DNA from: Microcaldota archaeon
Lineage (GTDB): Archaea; Micrarchaeota; Micrarchaeia; Norongarragalinales; UBA8480
Assembly: GCA_023247085.1 (NCBI GenBank)
Contig: JAHFHC010000006.1
Location: 1-37,672 of the forward strand
Reading direction: 5' to 3'
DNA: 37,672 nucleotides
Shown piece after piece: positions 9,095-18,355 of the stretch. Made by a program: the position numbers and the translations under genes. A model generated the notes under the pieces. It worked only from the letters and a program-made list of their open reading frames with translations, was not told the origin of the DNA and ran no database searches. Each line of letters opens with the position of its first letter. The first letter of the stretch is position 1.

Positions 9095-10153
9095 ATGGAT
9101 GGATTAATAAGCGACGCATTGAGGAACTCAGCGCCAAAGACAAACAAGGCACTAGAAACTGGCAACGTCCAGATAACCGTCGTCGGAGTAGGCGGCGCAG
9201 GGACAAACACGGTACACCGTTTAAAGTCAATGGGACTTGAAAGTGCTAAAACACTTGCTATAAACACTGATGCTAACCACTTGAAAATAGTTGAAGCTGA
9301 CAAGAAATGCTTGATTGGAGCAAACTTAACTCGTGGTATGGGCGCAGGCGGGTTTCCTGAAGTTGGTATGAAAGCTGCTGAAAGTGCACGAGAAAAATTA
9401 ACTGAACTACTTTCAGGCAATGAACTAGTATTCATTACAGCTGGAATGGGCGGTGGAACCGGCACTGGCGCAGCTCCAGTTATTGCAGATATTGCTAAAA
9501 AAGCAGGGGCAATTACAATTGGAATCGTCACTTTCCCGTTTGTGCTTGAACGCGCTCGGCTTTCAAAGGCAGATTGGGGAATTGAAGAGCTTACAAAGGC
9601 TTGCGACACAGTCGTAATAGTTGACAACAACCGATTGGTTTCATATGTTCCAAACTTGCCAATGAATCAAGCTTTTGCAGTTGCAGACACACTAGTTGCA
9701 CGTGCAGTAAAAGGAATTGCTGACACAATTATGTTGCCTAGCTTGATGAACATTGACTTTGCCGACTTGAGGATGATCATGTCTGGCGGTGGAGTTTCAA
9801 TGATTTCAATTGGAGAAGGCAAAGGCACTGAACGAGTAGAAGGCGCGGTTAAATCTACGCTTGAACACCCGTTGCTTGACGTTGACTACACTGGTGCAAA
9901 AGGGGCTTTGGTTTTAATTCAAGGTGGCTCAAATTTAACTTTAGGTGAAGCAGTTAAAGTTGGAGAAGGGGTAACCGCTTCTTTTGACCAAAACGCGTAC
10001 GTCAAATGGGGCGCACGCATTGTGCCTGAACTAGGGGACAAGATAGTTGTAACTGCAGTGCTTACTGGCATTCAAAGCGATCAAATGGTTAGCCATGAAG
10101 TTGCAAAGCCAAATGCACCAGCTTCCTTTAGCCTAGACATGGTTAAATACTGA
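9095..10153 (+). CDS. ftsZ: Cell division GTPase FtsZ (copy 2)
   Basis: [35 protein letters not shown]; closely related to copy 1. Confidence 0.95.
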   Translation: MDGLISDALRNSAPKTNKALETGNVQITVVGVGGAGTNTVHRLKSMGLESAKTLAINTDANHLKIVEADKKCLIGANLTRGMGAGGFPEVGMKAAESAREKLTELLSGNELVFITAGMGGGTGTGAAPVIADIAKKAGAITIGIVTFPFVLERARLSKADWGIEELTKACDTVVIVDNNRLVSYVPNLPMNQAFAVADTLVARAVKGIADTIMLPSLMNIDFADLRMIMSGGGVSMISIGEGKGTERVEGAVKSTLEHPLLDVDYTGAKGALVLIQGGSNLTLGEAVKVGEGVTASFDQNAYVKWGARIVPELGDKIVVTAVLTGIQSDQMVSHEVAKPNAPASFSLDMVKY

Positions 10154-10173
10154 GAAAACTTTCCTTTGTTTTT

Positions 10174-10263
10174 TCTTTTTTTTAAATTTTTTTATTTTTC
10201 TTTCTTTTTTTGTTGGGTTTTTCTCCTTTCGCGGGGAACCATTTCTTTTTTTAGTTCCTCGCG
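10174..10263. terminator. Polypyrimidine tract plus hairpin between convergent genes
   Basis: T/C-rich tract about 10174-10230; stem CGCGGGGAAC (10230-10239) with GTTCCTCGCG (10254-10263), one G-U pair. Confidence 0.65.
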
Positions 10264-10310
10264 TATTCCCATTTTAATATTCTAGTGGCACGAGGCAACT
10301 AAGTTTGAGT

Positions 10311-13300
10311 TTACTTGCAATACGAATACGGGTGCGCGCTATCTGCATCATGAATGCTAGTTCCATCTTTGCAGGGTTCAACTCTACTGTGCCAACCGCC
10401 ACAAACGGGTTGATTCAGAGTGCCACATTCAGCAGTGCATTGCGCGGATGGACCATTGATTAGACAACCTAATCCTGCGCCGCAAAAGGCGTTGTTTGCG
10501 CTTTCAACACAACACGGCTGACCCGCTCCGCCACAAGAGTTACAAATTGGGGCGCTACCGCTAGCTTGTTCGCAAGTTTGTCCCCCTGCGCAGGTTAATT
10601 TTTCATTTGTAGTTGAATATGAACAGACGTTGCTAACGCATTTACCGCCCGAATATGAATAGATTTTGTTAACTGCACATTCTTCATAGTTATTCCCGCA
10701 ATCGCCATCGCCGCTGCATTGTTTATTAGTTAATCCAGTTACTGCAACTGGCTTGTCTCCGGGTGTTTCAGAGGCAAGTGACATTTCAAAGTTAGCGCCG
10801 TTGGAACTGATGAATTCAGTTAAGCCAAATGCTACGCTTACCAAGTTGTGCTTTTGCAATAGGCCTTGTAAATCTGTTGGGAATGGCCAGTACGGGTAAC
10901 ATTTTTCAGTTAAACCCCATTGAGTGGCTATTTTGATTACATTGTCTTTTACGTTTATGAAGAATTTTCCTCGCCTTGGCGTGCAAATCTCTGCGGTTAC
11001 TTGAGTGGGACAACATACACCCGCAAGTGGAATTATAGTCTCTAGGTTTGGAACAACCCCGAGGTTGAAAAAGTCTTGGCGGTTACATACGCTGTTTGTA
11101 ATTGATGGGCTTGTACGTTCAGGTGGTGCCCGTTCATTTTTTACTTCATCTTCAGCTAAATCTAATCCACTTGCAGCTGCGGAAATAGCGAATTGCTGGA
11201 ATGAAGGCGGCACAACGCACTTGAGTTGGCCTTGCCAAGAAAATGCAGTGAAACTAGAAGAATTTGAGTCGCTTATAGCAGTCCAAATCTTTTTGAATGC
11301 ATTTGGCGAATCAGATGGGTCAAAACTCGTTTCTGTTTTCCAATTTCCGAGGTTAATAGCGGGTAAAATCATGTGCGTACCTGGACAAACAGGTGCACCT
11401 GGAAAAACAGGGTATATACAGTTTGTTAATTCAAATTCTAGTTTTTCTACTTGGTCAATTGACGTGATTAGCGCTTTGGGAGTTGACTCAATGCAATTGT
11501 TCTTTGCGGATAAGAAGTTGCATAGCGCCACGTCGCCTTTTGCGTCAGTGAAACTAGATTGCGTAACGTTGTTTATTCCACTTCCGCCGCATTGGGATGC
11601 CGCTTGAATGTAGTCGCTTGAAGTTAATTGAAGTGTTTTGGCAGAGTAGTTCCACTCGTCTTCTTTGCCAGTGCTACTAGATGCGGTTAATTCATACACG
11701 CCTGGGTTGCCGGGCAAGCAATTTACTGGAGAAGAGAAATTAACGCCTTGTACAGTTAAAGCAGCTTGGCCGCCTTGAGTGGCTTGTACAACTGTTACGA
11801 ACTTGAATGGAGTTTGCGAGAAGTACGATAGTGGTTGGCCATTGCCTCGGCGTAATGCAGTGCGACTTGCAGTTTGTATTGCTTGGTCTTTAAACGTGTT
11901 CATTAAATCGTCAAGCGCTTTTTTGGTACACCATCCATTTGCACAGCAATTAACGTCTCCCACTGCGCATGTTGTCTGCCTGTGGCTGAGTATTCCGACT
12001 CCGGGTTTAAACGCATTTGTTGCTGGGTTTTCATAAATGATTTCTTGAAGCAAATTACTGTTTTCACTAAAGTCAAGTTGGCCTGGCCCACGCCACGCTA
12101 GTGGCTTTGCGCTTGCGCCAGCTAATTGAAATGAATTTACAGCTGGCGTGCTTGTTTGGAACTCGGTTTGTATAACTCTCCGCTGTAATTGCCGATTATT
12201 AATTAAGTAAAGTAGTTTCGCTGCATCTCCTTCTCCAAGTTGACCTTCTTCTGGTGCAATTGTCAACGTCGCTACATCGGAAATAAATTTAACGGTTATC
12301 GGAATAGCAAGTGAAACTTGTGGCGAACAACTGGCTAATACAGTTAATTCAATTGAATCAGTTGTGACGCGCGTACCGGTTCCAGAGTAGAACTTATCGC
12401 CTTGCAAGTGAATTGGGCACGATGGGTTCAACTCTTGCGAGGCAAACACAAGTGCTTTTTGACTCTCGTCATAATAATAACAAGGTGCGTTTGATGTTTT
12501 GACAGTGGAGTTTGGTTGTTTTACAATAACGGTACACTGGGCGTCTTTTTGTAGTTCAAGCGGCATCGCGTCTCCAGGCAAAATGGAATCAACTTGTAAG
12601 TCATAACGAGATAAGCCATTTTGTGAACGTAATGTTCTTTGAACTGGGTCAAATACAAGCGCGTCTCCAGTTGTAATTTGGCCAGCAACAACGGGTAACA
12701 CGTTTTCTATAATTGGCGCTTGACTTTTTGCAACAGTAAAGCGGCCGCCTGCGCTTGTAGTTTCTGCATAACAATTAGCTTTGCGAGGCGACGCGGCGTC
12801 AAAGCCAAGGTCAGGGTCAGCTGGAAAACGAGCATGTAAACCGCCACTAACTGCTTTTGCGCGGTATTCAAATGTAAACGAAGTGTTCTCACTAGTTGAA
12901 GCGGATATGGTAAATGGAATTTCAATTTCTTGCGATGATGTATTTGCAAATGTTAATTCAACCCATTTGTACGGCGGTGCACTTGGGGAGTCTGTTAAGT
13001 CAACACACGATGGTTTTGGCCCAGTATATGTATTGGATTTTGCAACATCAATGTAGTCGCTTGACAATGGTTCGTTTAAATAAATTGAAGAAAGTGAAGC
13101 GTTTTGTTTACCGTCGTTTATTCTCACGTAAAAAGACAATTGTTCGGCTTGTTTTCCAGCAGCATAAAACTTAGCAATATAAATACCTGGGCGAAGTACA
13201 TTACCGCTTACAACTTGGCCATTGGAATTCACTATAGATAATAACTCTGCGTTAATTTGTCCAGCTATTGAAGATGGCACTAGATTTACATCTGCAGTTT

Positions 13301-15116
13301 TACTCGCGCGTTCTGCTAATGGTGACGAATAATAAGTGTAGGGCAGGTAACCAGTTGCATCTACTTTTACAGCTACGTCGCTTTCTCCCCTAACTGGAAT
13401 CACGCAACCGCCATTGCCTGTACAAGTTTGGTAAACTCCACCATTGTAAAAACTCGTTAATGTTGATTGCACAAGTGAATTGTCTTGCAAGTTTCTTACG
13501 TGCAGGTCAAGGAATGCAGCGTGAGTTAATAATTGCACATTAATTGAATCGACTTGCGACAAGTCAACGTTTTGTTCAACTTCAAGAGGTTCCAGTGCAG
13601 CGCGAACAACTACAATTGAATTTATTGGAAGATTGAAATTGACTGAGGTACCAAATTGAGTTTCCAAAGGCAACGCAGCTAGTAACCCATCGGAATTTAA
13701 CACAACTACGCTTGCGCCTTGTACAAGTGCGTTATCTTCGTCAGTTACATTAACTTCAAGGTTCGATGCAGTTTCTGGAGAAATAGCAACTAAATCAACT
13801 TTTACCTCTTGACCTGCGTTGAACTCTTGAGTTGTAGACGCTAAATAACCAGATGCAGTTACTAACGCATAATAAGTTCCTTCTTGCAAGTCTGTTTCAA
13901 TTGAACCATTAGCTGAACTGACCGATAACAACTTTGTTAAGTTACCTTTTTGAAATACATGTACTTCGCCATCAACTGGCCGCGAATTTGCAAGTAAGAC
14001 AAACCGCGTTTTTGGAGCAGAAGCGGGAATTGAAACTAGCGAAACTAAAACTGGCTGTAAATCAGTTGACACCAGTACTTGTCCAGATTGGCTTGAATAA
14101 AATCCATCAGCGTTTACAGTGAAAGAAACAAGGGCGCCAACACTCAAATTGCTCACCTCTGCCCTTCCGTTTGCTATGGAGGCTGAAGCAGCTTCGCCGC
14201 CCGTAAATGTATAAAGCGCAGTTACTGTACCGCTGTTGATTGGATTGCCGTTCACATCACGCACTAGCACGCTAATACTAGTTGTTGTATTTTGGACAGC
14301 GGCTAGATTCGCAACACTTTGTTGTTTTGGCTTTAGTAAAATCTCTCGGCTGTCTTTGCCAACTTGAATAGTTAAACCAACTGGCTCAAAACGGCCTTGC
14401 GGGTCAACAACTCGAATGCGTATAATAGTTTCTCCGTTTAACGGTATTTCAGCTTTGCCTGATTCGCTTGTGTTAATTACAAAGCGTTCGTTGCTTGAAC
14501 CTAATGCATATGAGACTTTTGCACCAACAACTGGTTGGCGGTTTCCTTCTTGTAATACGATTACTGTAAATGAATCGCCTTGCAAACCACTAACTCCGCT
14601 TGCAACATTAAAATTGAAAACGCTTCTTCCGCCCGGGTTAAAAGTACGTTCAACCGTACCAGCTGAACTAGTTACTGTAAATCGAAGCAATTTATTCGGC
14701 AAGTTTTGAAAAGCCGCAATTCCATTTGCATCAGTTGTGCTAGTGCCAACTACGGTTGACCCATCGTAGACAGTTACAACTGCATTGGCAAGTTTTGCTT
14801 CGCCTGAAAGTACAACTACTTTAAAATTACTTGCTTGAATTGGCTTGAAAAAAACGATTCCCCCAATTACAACAACTGCTAATAGTAAGATGACAAACGG
14901 CATTAATTGGCTTGGTTCAATGTGCGGCAAGTGAAAGTTTATCCCTTTTTTGTCTTTGGAATAAAAACCCCCCTTTCCTAAAGTTGTCTCTTCGCCTTCA
15001 TTATTGTAATAACCTTTTTTGCCGAGGTCAGATTCTACTTGTACTTTTTGCTCAGGCGTACCTTCTTCTAGTTGTTTAAATTTCTTTTCTAAACTACTGG
15101 AATCGCCGCGTTTCAT
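10311..15116 (-). CDS. Giant surface protein P1: cytoplasmic tail, single TM, Ig/CarboxypepD_reg-like repeats, conserved core, Cys-rich C-terminus
   Basis: About 1600 aa; PSQLMPFVILLLAVVVIGGIVFF TM; repeated 'GANVxVxDG..Vg.s.TDanGia.F.nlp' units; many N-x-S/T sequons; Cys-dense last ~130 aa. Track start is an upstream GTG (15122). Confidence 0.8.
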   Translation of the reverse strand: MKRGDSSSLEKKFKQLEEGTPEQKVQVESDLGKKGYYNNEGEETTLGKGGFYSKDKKGINFHLPHIEPSQLMPFVILLLAVVVIGGIVFFKPIQASNFKVVVLSGEAKLANAVVTVYDGSTVVGTSTTDANGIAAFQNLPNKLLRFTVTSSAGTVERTFNPGGRSVFNFNVASGVSGLQGDSFTVIVLQEGNRQPVVGAKVSYALGSSNERFVINTSESGKAEIPLNGETIIRIRVVDPQGRFEPVGLTIQVGKDSREILLKPKQQSVANLAAVQNTTTSISVLVRDVNGNPINSGTVTALYTFTGGEAASASIANGRAEVSNLSVGALVSFTVNADGFYSSQSGQVLVSTDLQPVLVSLVSIPASAPKTRFVLLANSRPVDGEVHVFQKGNLTKLLSVSSANGSIETDLQEGTYYALVTASGYLASTTQEFNAGQEVKVDLVAISPETASNLEVNVTDEDNALVQGASVVVLNSDGLLAALPLETQFGTSVNFNLPINSIVVVRAALEPLEVEQNVDLSQVDSINVQLLTHAAFLDLHVRNLQDNSLVQSTLTSFYNGGVYQTCTGNGGCVIPVRGESDVAVKVDATGYLPYTYYSSPLAERASKTADVNLVPSSIAGQINAELLSIVNSNGQVVSGNVLRPGIYIAKFYAAGKQAEQLSFYVRINDGKQNASLSSIYLNEPLSSDYIDVAKSNTYTGPKPSCVDLTDSPSAPPYKWVELTFANTSSQEIEIPFTISASTSENTSFTFEYRAKAVSGGLHARFPADPDLGFDAASPRKANCYAETTSAGGRFTVAKSQAPIIENVLPVVAGQITTGDALVFDPVQRTLRSQNGLSRYDLQVDSILPGDAMPLELQKDAQCTVIVKQPNSTVKTSNAPCYYYDESQKALVFASQELNPSCPIHLQGDKFYSGTGTRVTTDSIELTVLASCSPQVSLAIPITVKFISDVATLTIAPEEGQLGEGDAAKLLYLINNRQLQRRVIQTEFQTSTPAVNSFQLAGASAKPLAWRGPGQLDFSENSNLLQEIIYENPATNAFKPGVGILSHRQTTCAVGDVNCCANGWCTKKALDDLMNTFKDQAIQTASRTALRRGNGQPLSYFSQTPFKFVTVVQATQGGQAALTVQGVNFSSPVNCLPGNPGVYELTASSSTGKEDEWNYSAKTLQLTSSDYIQAASQCGGSGINNVTQSSFTDAKGDVALCNFLSAKNNCIESTPKALITSIDQVEKLEFELTNCIYPVFPGAPVCPGTHMILPAINLGNWKTETSFDPSDSPNAFKKIWTAISDSNSSSFTAFSWQGQLKCVVPPSFQQFAISAAASGLDLAEDEVKNERAPPERTSPSITNSVCNRQDFFNLGVVPNLETIIPLAGVCCPTQVTAEICTPRRGKFFINVKDNVIKIATQWGLTEKCYPYWPFPTDLQGLLQKHNLVSVAFGLTEFISSNGANFEMSLASETPGDKPVAVTGLTNKQCSGDGDCGNNYEECAVNKIYSYSGGKCVSNVCSYSTTNEKLTCAGGQTCEQASGSAPICNSCGGAGQPCCVESANNAFCGAGLGCLINGPSAQCTAECGTLNQPVCGGWHSRVEPCKDGTSIHDADSAHPYSYCK

Positions 15117-15271
15117 AAGCACAAAACCTTACGCTGCCAATGAATTTAAAACCATTTAACAAACTGCTAAATTCGCAAGACATCATTATAATTTTCGAAT
15201 GGCAAACACGGCAAAAAAGGCTAAGTTATCGCAAAAACCAAAACCATTAGAAAAGCTTTTAAATCACGTAG

Positions 15272-15291
15272 AAGTAACAATATTGTTACTT
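15272..15291 (+). promoter_or_regulatory. Perfect 20-bp palindrome AAGTAACAATATTGTTACTT, putative AbiE operator
   Basis: Read directly; TATA-like TTTTAAAT at 15257-15264; ATG at 15296. Confidence 0.7.
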
Positions 15292-15295
15292 GAGA

Positions 15296-15871
15296 ATGAT
15301 AAAACAACTTAATTTATATAAAATTCGGGAAAAAGCACAGTACAGCGGTCGCGAAGTTTACTCTATTCAGCAACTCGCTAACTTAGCTGAAAGGCCAAAA
15401 ACTATTGCTAAAGTATATGCTAGTCGCTTAGTAAAAAAAGGACTTGCAAAGAGGCTCCTGCGGGGCAAAATAGCGTTTACTGATGACGACTACATAATTG
15501 CAACTCAATTAATTGAACCTAGCTACATTTCTCTGAGTTCAGCGTTGTTATTCCATGGGCTTATCCAACAGGTTCCTGTAGAAGTCGAATGCGTTTCTAC
15601 ACGTAATAGCTTTCGCTTTCCAAAACTAGGAATAACTTACCATAAAATTCCACCTTCGCTATTTTTTGGCTATGAAAAACATAGAAAGGGCAATAGCTAC
15701 ATATTTGTAGCCGAATCGGAAAAAGCATTAATAGACGCAGTTTATCTAGGCAAATTAAATAAAACCAGCGCACAGGTATTGCTTAAAAAAGTAGACAAAC
15801 GAAAAGTAATTCAATATTTAAAACGATTTAAAGGTCGAGGAAAGAAAAAACTTGAAAGGTATTTCAAATGA
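15296..15871 (+). CDS. AbiEi-like antitoxin (type IV TA), winged HTH N-terminus
   Basis: YSIQQLANLAERPKTIAKVYASRLVKKGLAKRLLRGKIAF, SALLFHGLIQQVP, AESEKALIDAVYL; followed by an AbiEii-like gene. Track ORF starts at TTG 15290. Confidence 0.8.
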   Translation: MIKQLNLYKIREKAQYSGREVYSIQQLANLAERPKTIAKVYASRLVKKGLAKRLLRGKIAFTDDDYIIATQLIEPSYISLSSALLFHGLIQQVPVEVECVSTRNSFRFPKLGITYHKIPPSLFFGYEKHRKGNSYIFVAESEKALIDAVYLGKLNKTSAQVLLKKVDKRKVIQYLKRFKGRGKKKLERYFK

Positions 15872-16617
15872 TTGATAAAAAAACACTAGAGCAAATTGCC
15901 AAATTAAACAATTTACGCCCGTGGCAACAAGAAAAACACTATTTACAAACGATGATATTAGAAGCTCTAGCAGATTATCCACTTGCATTTAAAGGCGGCA
16001 CTTACTTGTGGTTCTTTCATGGTTTGACGCGATTTTCTGAAGATCTTGACTTTACAATGCTCAGCGCAATAACTGAAGATTTAGCTACACGCGTTTCTGA
16101 AAATCTAAAATTATTTGGAGTAGAAAATACTTTAAAACCTATAAGCGATAATGACACTTCGTTGTCTTTTCGAATAAGTGCACGAGGGCCATTGAACACC
16201 TCAACTAGAGACTTATGCTATATTTATGTTGAGATAAGTAAACGAGAACAAGTTATTGAAAAGCCAATTACACTTAAACTCGAACCAGATGCGTATAATT
16301 TACCCGTTAAAATTTTGAACGGCATGGCACTGGAAGAAATTGCAAGTGAAAAGGTACGTGCAATCCTAACCCGCGATGCCCCACGCGACATATACGATTT
16401 GTATTTTTTAATAACTAAAAAGCAAGTGAAGTTCCAAAAAGAAATGGTGAACAAAAAATTAGAGTATTACAAAATAAATTTTGACCAACGAATATTTAAG
16501 AAAAAAATCGAAGAAGAAGAGAATACATGGAAAAAAGAACTACCAGCGTTTGTATTCAGTAGCTTACCTGACTTTAAAATCGTTGAAAAAACATTACTAG
16601 CATGGTGTAAAAAATAA
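15868..16617 (+). CDS. AbiEii-like nucleotidyltransferase toxin
   Basis: LAFKGGTYLWFFHGLTRFSEDLDFTML motif; ATGA overlap with AbiEi. Confidence 0.88.
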   Translation: MIDKKTLEQIAKLNNLRPWQQEKHYLQTMILEALADYPLAFKGGTYLWFFHGLTRFSEDLDFTMLSAITEDLATRVSENLKLFGVENTLKPISDNDTSLSFRISARGPLNTSTRDLCYIYVEISKREQVIEKPITLKLEPDAYNLPVKILNGMALEEIASEKVRAILTRDAPRDIYDLYFLITKKQVKFQKEMVNKKLEYYKINFDQRIFKKKIEEEENTWKKELPAFVFSSLPDFKIVEKTLLAWCKK

Positions 16618-16627
16618 AAGCACTAAA

Positions 16628-17047
16628 TTAGTTGGTAACTCTAGTTATTTCGTCAAGTGAATCAAAATCTTTGTCAAACGAATAAATTTCACTAACTTGT
16701 TTTTGTTGCATTAAAACAACTGCAAGTGAATCATTTATTCCTAAATTATTTTTCTCTGTAAATTCAATTGCAAGCAAATAGTCCGCTGGTTTAACTTCCA
16801 GTACTTCAATATTTTTACGCATTAAAATAGAAGAAAAAAGTGTTTTTTGATCAGGTAGAGACAAATAATTTTCTAGCACATTTGCCACTTCAGATAAATG
16901 AACTACACTAGTAACTACTTTTTCTCCATTTTCAATTCGATTAAGCATAGCTCGTGCAGCTTGCTTTACTTGTACTTCGCTTGGTTTTAATTCGCGTTTT
17001 AAATTAAGAAAAGCGTGAATAAACACATTAGCATCAATGAATCGCAT
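16628..17047 (-). CDS. PIN-domain toxin (VapC-like)
   Basis: MRFIDANVFIHAFL ... SEVANVLENYL ... NLGINDSLAVVLMQQ ... IYSFDKDFDSL acidic pattern. Confidence 0.88.
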   Translation of the reverse strand: MRFIDANVFIHAFLNLKRELKPSEVQVKQAARAMLNRIENGEKVVTSVVHLSEVANVLENYLSLPDQKTLFSSILMRKNIEVLEVKPADYLLAIEFTEKNNLGINDSLAVVLMQQKQVSEIYSFDKDFDSLDEITRVTN

Positions 17048-17285
17048 ATTTCTTATCTAACGCCTCTTTCTTCAATGATTTATAGTCAAAACTATCCGAA
17101 TCAACTTCAACTGAATCAAAAAAATCCGATAACTTAGCTGGCTCTTTTGGAACGATTTTCAAATGATCCTTGTAAACAAATAAAAGAAATTTTTTTAACC
17201 TTGCACGAAGAGCAACGGGGATAACTACCCTACCTTGAGCATCAAGCGATTTTTCATAAACACCAATTTCCACTAAATTCACCAT
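17034..17285 (-). CDS. AbrB/SpoVT-like antitoxin (VapB-like)
   Basis: YEKSLDAQGRVVIPVALRARLK swapped-hairpin motif; overlaps the PIN gene by 14 bp. Confidence 0.85.
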   Translation of the reverse strand: MVNLVEIGVYEKSLDAQGRVVIPVALRARLKKFLLFVYKDHLKIVPKEPAKLSDFFDSVEVDSDSFDYKSLKKEALDKKYAIH

Positions 17286-17429
17286 ATTTTAAAGAAAATC
17301 ACCACTATTTAAAGTTTATGCCAAATGCGTTTTAGTATGTAGAAAAGAGAAAAATGCTTTATAAAAAGAATTCGACAAAAAAAGCGGACAAAAAGAAAAA
17401 AACCAGATTTTGAGAGCGCGTTATTAAAT

Positions 17430-17858
17430 TTACTTGCTATGCGGAAGAGGCACAAGATTTATACTTGGAATTGAATTAAACCCCGAGTCAAAAGTAGCTA
17501 AATGGGTTATCTCATTTTGCTTCATTAATTCAACCGTAGTACAATCTGTGAAACTCAATTTTCCACTCTGCGCAAGATAACGAGAAGTGCTTTCCTTAAA
17601 CAGGCCCTCATCGACACGTAAAAGGTTAAGCCCATCCAGTGACAACAAACGCTTTGCAAGACCCTTACTCAACGCTATATTTCCAGTACGGATGTACATA
17701 AGGGTAAGCGCCTCGTCAAATACGTAGTCGCTTGTGCAAATCCAGTTACCATATATTCCGGAGTTTATCTGGGATAAAATTTCAACGGCATTAGAATGCA
17801 GTGAATCGTCAATATTTGCCTCAGCTACAAGTATGCCGGTATCAAGAAAAACTGCCAT
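17430..17858 (-). CDS. PIN-domain toxin (VapC-like)
   Basis: MAVFLDTGILVAEAN ... FDEALTLMYIR ... LSFTDCTTVELM ... LATFDSGFNSI; GGTGATT SD upstream. Confidence 0.88.
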   Translation of the reverse strand: MAVFLDTGILVAEANIDDSLHSNAVEILSQINSGIYGNWICTSDYVFDEALTLMYIRTGNIALSKGLAKRLLSLDGLNLLRVDEGLFKESTSRYLAQSGKLSFTDCTTVELMKQNEITHLATFDSGFNSIPSINLVPLPHSK

Positions 17859-17864
17859 TACTAA

Positions 17865-18113
17865 TCACCGATAAATGTACTTGTCCGCATTTCGTACATC
17901 AGTATCAACACCAGAATTCATCCTACCTTCACCGGTGAACAAAGCATCTTTTGAATTAATTTTCTTCCATTTATTCTTCTTTGCTTCAATCAACATAACA
18001 AACGCCTCATTAACTACTTCACTAACGGTTACATTTGACTCTGCGGCAATGCTCTTAACCTTTCGATATTTCTCCTCATCAAGCCCGCGAATCGTAATAT
18101 TAACTTGATTCAT
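17865..18113 (-). CDS. RHH antitoxin (VapB-like)
   Basis: MNQVNITIRGLDEEKYRKVKSIAAESNVTVSEVVNEAFVMLIE; ATG at 18113 preceded by GGTGATT; the upstream start in the track (18179) is less likely. Confidence 0.82.
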   Translation of the reverse strand: MNQVNITIRGLDEEKYRKVKSIAAESNVTVSEVVNEAFVMLIEAKKNKWKKINSKDALFTGEGRMNSGVDTDVRNADKYIYR

Positions 18114-18270
18114 ACAAATCACCAGAAAAGTATGACAAATCAAACTTAATAATGTTTTTGGCTTGGCAAGCCCGTACATTTTTGTATTTGCGAACTACGG
18201 TTGCCAGTCTGAATTTAAAAGCTAAACGCCGAAAAAAGGGAACAAATAGAAAAAGAGAAGAAAACTAGAA

Positions 18271-18339
18271 AAAAGCAGAAGCTTTTAGTTTTCCGCTAGG
18301 AAACTAATATGCATTTATTAGTTTCCATTTGGAAACTAA
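18271..18339 (-). repeat. Cluster of hairpins: AAAAGC-AGAA-GCTTTT plus four alternating inverted copies of TTAGTTTCC
   Basis: 18271-18286 hairpin; TTAGTTTTCC 18285-18294, GGAAACTAA 18299-18307, TTAGTTTCC 18318-18326, GGAAACTAA 18331-18339. Confidence 0.8.
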
Positions 18340-18355
18340 CTGTACTGCCAAGACA

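Noticed and set aside
8881-9630. 249-aa minus-strand ORF across the ftsZ spacer and copy 2
   Set aside because: Antisense to a clear FtsZ coding region; composition reflects the reverse frame and there is no recognisable motif.
11005-11607. 200-aa plus-strand ORF inside P1
   Set aside because: Antisense to the continuous P1 frame; no start signal or family features.
15199-15312. 37-aa ORF MANTAKKAKLSQKPKPLEKLLNHVEVTILLLENDKTT overlapping the AbiEi start
   Set aside because: It spans the likely AbiE TATA box and operator palindrome, so it is probably chance, although a leader peptide cannot be excluded.
18160-18172. 13-bp inverted repeat GGCTTGGCAAGCC upstream of the RHH-PIN module
   Set aside because: Short, and the promoter position relative to it is unclear; not strong enough to call an operator.
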